Of a stretch of DNA of 64,000 bases, positions 60,801 through 64,000 are shown piece after piece. The DNA comes from Cymodocea nodosa (taxonomy: Eukaryota; Streptophyta; Magnoliopsida; Alismatales; Cymodoceaceae). A program made the position numbers and the translations under genes. The notes beneath the pieces are model-generated. The model ran no database searches. It was not told the origin of the DNA and saw nothing but the letters and a program-made list of their open reading frames with translations. How positions within the stretch are numbered: position 1 is the first letter of the stretch; each line of letters begins with the position of its first letter. The stretch is from contig CM072343.1 in NCBI GenBank assembly GCA_036874045.1, forward strand, positions 17,194,001 through 17,258,000, written 5' to 3'.

Positions 60801-62061
60801 GTGCTTTAGGTTTATTGGTGTTTGTGTTTACGTATTAATTATTACAAAAATCATTAAATTAGTTGTGTCCCTATTACATATTCATGTCGTTAGAAGCAAT
60901 GCTCATACTTGTATTTGTGCTATTTAATTTGAACATTTTGAGGTATTTGTATCTGTACCTGTGTCAATTCTCATACTTGTATCGAAACCTAATTAGCACA
61001 ACATGTTGTTCTTCAAATCTAATATGGGGAAAAGCTTTGGAATTCTCATTTTTTGTCTAAAACTCAAGTCCTTATGATCCATTGCACTTCTACTTAAAAT
61101 AATCTATGATACTAGACACTTGCAGATTTTGGCATCTGCTTTCAATATTTCCCAGTTCAAACATTTTTTTTGCTGCAAATTTCACCATCTTTCTTTTGTC
61201 TCTTTTACTGATTTTCCTTTAATAGCTTTAACTATTGAACTCATGTAATTCTTGTTTAGAAAAAATATTTGCTGTAATTAGACTGTTGTGTGCTTTAATA
61301 AATTTACAAAAATGATTTTTAAGAATGGAATATACCAGTGGCAATGCTTTTTAACAATATATTATATATTCTTTGATAACATTTTTGGAATTTCTTTGTT
61401 CTTTCTTAACAGACTCGAGGTTTAAAGCATGGACGAGCTATTGTGGTCTCTACTTGTGCTGCTGTGGCATCAATTGTGGCGGGGGTACTTGCTGGTATGC
61501 TTGCTTTGGGAGAACACTTACCATCTACTCGGGTTCTTCGTCTTTGCCTTTTATTCGGATGGTAATTATGTATCCTCCTACTAATTTACGGTTTTTGATT
61601 GATTACATGTTTTCTACTTATTGTTTATCTTTGTCTGTCCCGCTATAACTTCCCCATATTCTGGTTGCTTTATTGTGTTACCCTTTTGCTTCAGATTGAT
61701 AAATATTAGGTTGATATATGAGAACAACATTGCGTCTTTTACAGACTTACATAATCCTTTATAAAATCATTATTTTTGGCACATTCTAACATTTGACATA
61801 TTTCTCAGGTCAGGATTCAGTAAACTAAAGAACTTTGATTTTTTCAGGCTTCTTATCATCATGGGAGTGATCCTTCTGGTTAGTTCAACACGGTTATTGG
61901 GGCTTCTTCCAAGATCTCTCCGACATGTCACAAAAAGCAACATTGAGAAGAACAGTCGACGTTCTGCATCATTCCACCTTAAAGATTCCAGTCCGACCAC
62001 GGTGATTCATGCCTCAACACTACACCATCTGATGGCATCTCCATTGAAAGAGAAGACATAG
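33726..62061 (+). CDS. NIPA8: NIPA8-type magnesium transporter
   Basis: NIPA proteins are multi-pass membrane proteins of the drug/metabolite transporter superfamily, thought to carry Mg2+. Plant members are annotated as probable magnesium transporters of plasma membrane or endosomes. Nine exons join in phase to 1,029 bp (342 aa): 33726-33836, 34107-34205, 44156-44285, 50927-51015, 51696-51752, 51859-51917, 52692-52812, 61413-61561 and 61848-62061. All introns have GT-AG ends. Recognisable family segments are [13 protein letters not shown] (residues about 15-27), [85 protein letters not shown] and a final hydrophobic [11 protein letters not shown] before a basic, Ser-rich cytosolic tail ending near HASTLHHLM. 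Hydrophobic stretches suggest about eight or nine membrane spans. Introns 2 (9.95 kb), 3 (6.6 kb) and 7 (8.6 kb) are swollen by transposons, yet no exon is damaged. The NIPA8 subgroup call is from remembered similarity. Confidence 0.9.
34107..34205 (+). CDS. NIPA8: NIPA8 exon 2
   Basis: 33 codons, V-I-K-A to T-A-P, covering the second membrane span ([13 protein letters not shown]). A pyrimidine-rich tract precedes the ag acceptor. Confidence 0.88.
34831..35563 (-). mobile_element. hAT transposon derivative with hATC remnant
   Basis: The left end starts caggggtgaaactaggat, resembling the caggggcggagccagga ends of many plant hAT elements. The right end, around gataccaccct, is its imperfect inverse. 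Flanking tatgtatg and tatgtgta may be decayed 8-bp target duplications. Inside, the minus strand 35418-35164 encodes [20 protein letters not shown], then [20 protein letters not shown] and [14 protein letters not shown], the C-terminal dimerisation domain of TTF/DUF4371-type hAT transposases. The rest of the transposase is gone. It lies in NIPA8 intron 2. Confidence 0.68.
35164..35418 (-). pseudogene. hAT transposase C-terminal dimerisation domain
   Basis: An 84-codon frame with the hATC motifs: [17 protein letters not shown] (usual TTERAFSAMK..KT.LRN) and a [11 protein letters not shown] block. It is uninterrupted over this length, but the catalytic DDE part is absent. Confidence 0.72.
36130..37010 (-). 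pseudogene. L1-type LINE 3' fragment (zinc-binding and RNase H regions)
   Basis: On the minus strand, sequence just below 37.0 kb resembles the end of the RT-associated zinc-binding domain (an [12 protein letters not shown] start with frameshifts). 36463-36250 gives a decayed RNase H C-terminus: [20 protein letters not shown], usually H..REAN.VADFLAK. It is separate from the LINE just to its right, which has its own copies of both domains. It ends near 36.13 kb. Confidence 0.5.
37260..41152 (-). pseudogene. LINE ORF2: endonuclease, RT, zinc-binding, RNase H
   Basis: ORF2 starts [14 protein letters not shown] (AP endonuclease, usual MN.L.WNCRGLGN) and reaches [11 protein letters not shown] at about residue 130. 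RT pieces follow: [36 protein letters not shown], and the active-site box as YANDL instead of YADDL. Next come the LGCPIFKGR and [14 protein letters not shown] blocks, then the zinc-binding domain (W...[13 protein letters not shown], then CCICSR) and RNase H (LNTDGAA start; [14 protein letters not shown] end, in another frame). Multiple frameshifts, stops and the active-site change mean it is dead. Domain content fits plant L1-clade elements with RNase H. Confidence 0.75.
41149..41830 (-). pseudogene. LINE ORF1 C-terminal part
   Basis: Minus-strand frames at 41628-41365 and 41447-41149 overlap and abut ORF2. Their composition and position fit the poorly conserved tail of plant LINE ORF1. Support is positional rather than by motif. 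Confidence 0.4.
41840..42660. repeat. AT-rich insertion interrupting LINE ORF1
   Basis: About 820 bp of strongly AT-rich DNA between two parts of the LINE ORF1. Its left edge has a GC-richer segment, aggtaggtgccacttaggca, whose reverse complement resembles gcctaagcacctgccttatt near 50.58 kb, hinting at a dispersed repeat. No coding capacity. Confidence 0.4.
42738..43430 (-). pseudogene. LINE ORF1 DUF4283-like domain
   Basis: Minus-strand text [20 protein letters not shown], a stretch like AL..KFS...P, then a decayed [10 protein letters not shown] and finally [20 protein letters not shown] (all frames combined) follows the DUF4283 order of plant LINE and retro-gag proteins. Several stops interrupt it. 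Confidence 0.6.
44156..44285 (+). CDS. NIPA8: NIPA8 exon 3
   Basis: Lies 9.95 kb beyond exon 2. Encodes [15 protein letters not shown] to GFGTIG in phase 1, spanning two hydrophobic helices. Confidence 0.9.
45240..45850. mobile_element. hAT-like MITE, copy 2
   Basis: Homologous, same orientation, to the element at 4919-5458. Its ends are atgttgtaagaaatg and ttttttacaatgg. Flanking tattaata and tattaatg look like an 8-bp target duplication with one change. It contains an extra segment (about 45500-45560) absent from copy 1. In NIPA8 intron 3. Confidence 0.58.
46400..47920 (+). mobile_element. Copia fragment: 5' LTR end, primer site and gag
   Basis: An LTR-like segment with TATA (tatatatgta) ends ttctcttcaca at 46534, followed at once by TGCTATTAGAGC, 10 of 12 bases of the Copia initiator-Met primer site. 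From about 47.07 kb the plus strand reads gag motifs [31 protein letters not shown] and MLNSMNPAI, and near 47.65 kb a decayed Gly/Arg-rich tail. The LTR start (near 46400) is a guess. No pol region in this orientation follows. In NIPA8 intron 3. Confidence 0.65.
47940..48260 (-). pseudogene. Copia protease/pre-integrase piece
   Basis: The minus strand reads [20 protein letters not shown] and, in another frame, [16 protein letters not shown], matching the VP.FS.NLLS and FQD..TG..IG.G...G...Y blocks between Copia protease and integrase. It abuts a plus-strand Copia gag, so two unrelated fragments meet here. Confidence 0.5.
48301..49437. mobile_element. non-autonomous TIR element with internal minisatellite
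   Basis: The left end gtgttaatgggttaggct and the inverted right end gtgtcaattaggttgagcc are imperfect terminal inverted repeats of the GGGTT-rich kind seen in small hAT-type elements. Subterminal regions are rich in gggtcgg and tagctcg motifs. The interior (48490-48850) contains five or six degenerate tandem units of about 60 bp with the core tcgaagctcaactt. No 8-bp target duplication is obvious. Confidence 0.5.
48490..48850. repeat. degenerate about 60-bp tandem repeat
   Basis: Units carry variants of ttgatcgaagctcaactt followed by tttgattgaagtttttt and T-rich spacers. Confidence 0.65.
49440..50270 (-). pseudogene. LINE reverse transcriptase N-terminal fragment
   Basis: The minus strand carries, in order, an [22 protein letters not shown] connector, [20 protein letters not shown] (usual EI..A...M...KAPGPDGFP), then [20 protein letters not shown] and [10 protein letters not shown] (usual DFRPISLLN..YKI..K.LA.RL). 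Stops and shifts are present and the catalytic region is missing. It is bounded on its downstream side by the TIR element at 49437. Confidence 0.62.
50927..51015 (+). CDS. NIPA8: NIPA8 exon 4
   Basis: Encodes the polar loop [11 protein letters not shown] and the start of the next helix ([12 protein letters not shown]). The acceptor is atgcag. Confidence 0.88.
51696..51752 (+). CDS. NIPA8: NIPA8 exon 5
   Basis: 19 codons, [19 protein letters not shown], ending a helix in a basic loop. Small exon set by conserved flanking phases. Confidence 0.85.
51859..51917 (+). CDS. NIPA8: NIPA8 exon 6
   Basis: Encodes [20 protein letters not shown], the strongly conserved glutamate-bearing segment of the family. 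Confidence 0.87.
52692..52812 (+). CDS. NIPA8: NIPA8 exon 7
   Basis: Encodes [19 protein letters not shown] and a helix ending [10 protein letters not shown]. Its donor gtaaaa is followed by the 8.6-kb transposon-filled intron. Confidence 0.88.
53039..53206 (-). repeat. 3' LTR of the complete Copia element
   Basis: 168 bp, no indels against its partner, nine substitutions (about 5%). Confidence 0.9.
53214..53720 (-). pseudogene. Copia RNase H
   Basis: [38 protein letters not shown], then [31 protein letters not shown] and [10 protein letters not shown] lead to the element end. One shift between 53480 and 53508 breaks the frame; otherwise well preserved. Confidence 0.85.
53950..54640 (-). 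pseudogene. Copia reverse transcriptase
   Basis: Motifs are [37 protein letters not shown] and the intact active-site box [11 protein letters not shown], then [10 protein letters not shown]. Stops and a frameshift (about 54.3-54.4 kb) separate the fingers from the palm. Confidence 0.82.
54883..55800 (-). pseudogene. Copia integrase, C-terminal half
   Basis: In mixed frames the minus strand gives [56 protein letters not shown] and a KNIIPLWMS block, the usual integrase end before the linker. Frame changes are needed to read through. Confidence 0.7.
56320..57303 (-). pseudogene. Copia gag with degenerate zinc knuckle
   Basis: Begins at ATG 57303 with [14 protein letters not shown] and KLNGSNY, then [20 protein letters not shown] and [13 protein letters not shown], a clear UBN2 gag. 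Near 56.57 kb a CPKCQ-stop-CEKLGRH stretch marks a zinc knuckle with an in-frame stop and no final Cys. Further frameshifts lie near 56.9 kb. Its working form would make the capsid. Confidence 0.75.
57856..57867 (-). promoter_or_regulatory. Copia primer-binding site
   Basis: TGGTATTAGAGC, one mismatch from the initiator-Met tRNA complement TGGTATCAGAGC used to prime reverse transcription. Confidence 0.88.
57868..58035 (-). repeat. 5' LTR of the complete Copia element
   Basis: 168 bp, short for a Copia LTR, followed directly by the primer-binding site. Confidence 0.9.
58041..60700 (+). mobile_element. older, decayed Copia element on the plus strand
   Basis: tgatactagtgc (58209-58220), followed by ctagggttt, resembles a Copia primer site, so an LTR should end at 58208. 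Pol remains appear from 59.83 kb: YKVRL, FCQTLG, then [14 protein letters not shown] at 60.28 kb and [16 protein letters not shown] near 60.44 kb, with many stops. The minus-strand Copia ending at 58035 sits right against its left side, possibly inside its 5' LTR. A TRIM (59200-59470) lies within it. Confidence 0.6.
59200..59470 (+). mobile_element. TRIM retrotransposon in NIPA8 intron 7
   Basis: 271 bp. LTRs 59200-59303 and 59366-59470 start TGTTGAAATAATC and TGCTGAAATAGTC and end TTTCAATA and TTTCAACA. TGATGTCAAAGC (59304-59315) matches 9 of 12 bases of the primer site. A purine run, gtgaaggag, precedes the second LTR. Flanks atatc and atacc suggest a target duplication with one change. Closely resembles the element at 26685-26954. 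Confidence 0.8.
61413..61561 (+). CDS. NIPA8: NIPA8 exon 8
   Basis: Starts [20 protein letters not shown] after the acceptor cttaacag and runs through [14 protein letters not shown], giving two membrane spans. Confidence 0.9.
61848..62061 (+). CDS. NIPA8: NIPA8 exon 9
   Basis: Encodes the last helix ([13 protein letters not shown]) and a hydrophilic C-terminal tail rich in Arg, Ser and Lys, ending in TAG. Confidence 0.9.
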
Positions 62062-64000
62062 GCCATTCAAAGATATACATTGTAATCTTGTCTAAATTGT
62101 ACTTTTACAAATGATGATTTTTGTAACCTATTTTCTGTCAAACGACTCAGATCAAGTATATTCTTATTTTCGCAATTAGTTCTCAGCTATGGCAATTCTT
62201 TCATCAGCTTTTAACACCAATGAATGACCTTGATAGGCTTGTCCAACACTGGAGCTAGTACGTGCCTGTGAGTGTGAAAGCCAGAAATTGATTCAACATT
62301 CATGCTATTGCTATAAGAGTGAACATGATTTGGTACAAATTGGCAATCAATTTGAATTGCCAATTTCAATAATTTATCTGATTCCAAGGTTAGCTACTAC
62401 AGTTTTTCCATGGAGATGAAATAGAGTGTTTGTATTTAACACTTTCTTGGAGGGGAACTTTTCAATGTTTGAAGTGTATTAACACTTTCTTAGATTTAGT
62501 TTGGCTTAAATTTGGAGAAGTCTAGATTATGCACAATCAATATTATGTAATTTAACATGATCATTAAAACTGAGTTTTGATTTTGGATAACCGCATTTTT
62601 GGAAACAAGAAGTGATTATGCCTTACTCATTAGGGGCAATCCAGTAGAAGTTGCTGATGGATACAATTAATCATTTGTATGGTGCATATTAGTAGTAGTA
62701 ATATAATCCATTGCAACTTCAAATATCAAATTTCATCGCCATGTTTGACCTCTTTTTTTTAATCTTAATCTTGTACCCTTGCAATGCATGCAACACCATT
62801 TAATTAGGGAAGCCTTTTTCTTTTCTTTCTAGTCCAACCATGTCTTGGATCATCCCTTCGGTATCTGGGTGGTGAGGAAATTTTTTACCGTCTCTTTAGT
62901 TGCAAGTTAAAACCTCGTGTAAATTATAGTTTTGAAACAAATGGAGAAATCTTAATCTTAGAAAAAAAAAATTATGTCCCGAATCATCTAAAAATTGTTA
63001 TCTTAAAAAACTTGAAATTTGTTGATTAAAGATTTATGTGTATTTAAAATTTGAATTCTAGTGAAATTTAAATTTTAAAAAATTTGATAGAAAGAATTAG
63101 AAATTTAGTTATTTATGTATGTTTAGGAATTTAATGAAAATTAAAATTTAAGAATTTGTGTACATGATAGAATTGATTTTTAATGAAGTCAAATAATGAA
63201 TTGAAGTAATTAGTGAAAATATAATTAATTAAGAAATTAATTATTTATATTAATCATTTAATATATTATTTAATTAAATTTTTATATATCATTTATCAAT
63301 TAATTAAGTATATCATTATTCCAATGTCATAATATATTTTTGGATGCCAGTTAGTGCAAGTGTAAAAATATACTACACATCTAGCTGACTAAAAGATTAT
63401 TATTTAGTTAATCCAAGCGACAACTCAAGGTTGATGAATACTATTTCTTTTATGTCTCCGATTGTCTTTAACGAGGCAAGAGATCTAAAGCTGAGGATCA
63501 TTTCTAGCGTTACTATAGCCATTTAATCTACGGCAACAAAAATCACTTAGACTCATGGTATCATAGGATAAAATGTATCATAGGAGATCACTAAAGATCA
63601 ATGATGTTGGAGAAACAAGTTGCTATCATATATAACATTGGGGATAACATGTTCTTGTAAACATCATCAGAATAACATGTATGCTTGTCGCATGAATAGA
63701 GGTAAAAACTGGAAATGAAATATGAGGTGTCATTGCAGATTGTCACATCTATAGCAAATGCTTAATTTTCAACTTGAATCCATTGAAAACATGGACATAA
63801 GACCAAAAAAACCATATTTCTTCCATGGTAACATAATGCAGAGGACACCAAGATAGAATAGAATAATGCAGGAGTTCAATTTACACAAATGGTTTTTTTT
63901 TTCATAGCACAATTTACACGAATGGTTTATGCTTAATCTTTCTTATGGCAAATCATGCCACTGAGATTATAAACATATGGTAGATTAGTATTAACCTATA
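62062..64000. other. 3' flank of NIPA8 and AT-rich intergenic DNA
   Basis: The first few hundred bases should contain the NIPA8 3' UTR; no single strong poly-A signal can be fixed by eye. The rest is AT-rich with no recognisable gene or element. Confidence 0.5.

Noticed and set aside
1-64000. CRISPR arrays, rRNA or tRNA genes, bacterial-type operons
   Set aside because: No regularly spaced short repeats, no rRNA-like or cloverleaf sequences noticed, and the gene structures are eukaryotic with introns.

Overview
The window is nuclear DNA from a flowering plant, most likely a monocot. The evidence is two plant gene families with GT-AG introns, a GC-rich NAC exon beside AT-rich introns (a common monocot trait), and dense plant-type retrotransposons whose primer-binding sites resemble the initiator-Met tRNA end. 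I cannot name the species. Palms and other non-grass monocots with very long introns would fit, but that is inference.

Only two intact protein-coding genes are supported. (1) A NAC-domain transcription factor lies on the minus strand (ATG 26349, stop 23335; three exons, 292 aa). (2) A NIPA8-type magnesium transporter lies on the plus strand (ATG 33726, stop 62061; nine exons, 342 aa). The transporter CDS is only 1,029 bp spread over 28.3 kb, because introns 2, 3 and 7 are filled with transposable elements. A third gene-like locus at 20.15-21.2 kb is a broken, apparently chimeric early-nodulin-like (phytocyanin) pseudogene on the plus strand.

Layout: 0-7.1 kb holds a decayed minus-strand Copia element carrying two later insertions (a 1.4-kb mini LTR element and a hAT-like MITE). 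9.5-10.5 kb holds a second mini LTR element of the same type. 10.7-15.6 kb holds RTE-type LINE and Copia gag remains. 16.5-17.2 kb is GA-rich simple repeat. 18.7-19.3 kb is a Copia reverse transcriptase remnant. 20.15-21.2 kb is the phytocyanin pseudogene. 23.3-26.5 kb is the NAC gene, with tiny TRIM elements in intron 1 and just upstream. 27-33.7 kb is AT-rich intergenic DNA with small inverted-repeat elements. 33.7-62.1 kb is the NIPA8 gene: intron 2 holds a hAT remnant, a LINE tail and a long L1-type LINE; intron 3 holds a MITE, Copia pieces, a terminal-inverted-repeat element and a LINE piece; intron 7 holds a structurally complete 5-kb Copia element next to an older Copia and a 271-bp TRIM. 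62.1-64 kb is AT-rich DNA without a recognisable gene.

The two genes have no evident functional link. I see no operon, CRISPR array, rRNA or tRNA gene, and no clearly new biological system. The most notable features are the extreme intron growth of NIPA8, the nested and dated transposon layers, the TRIM family clustered at the NAC gene, and the composite phytocyanin pseudogene. Exon borders come from reading GT/AG sites and family conservation; no transcript data were available.
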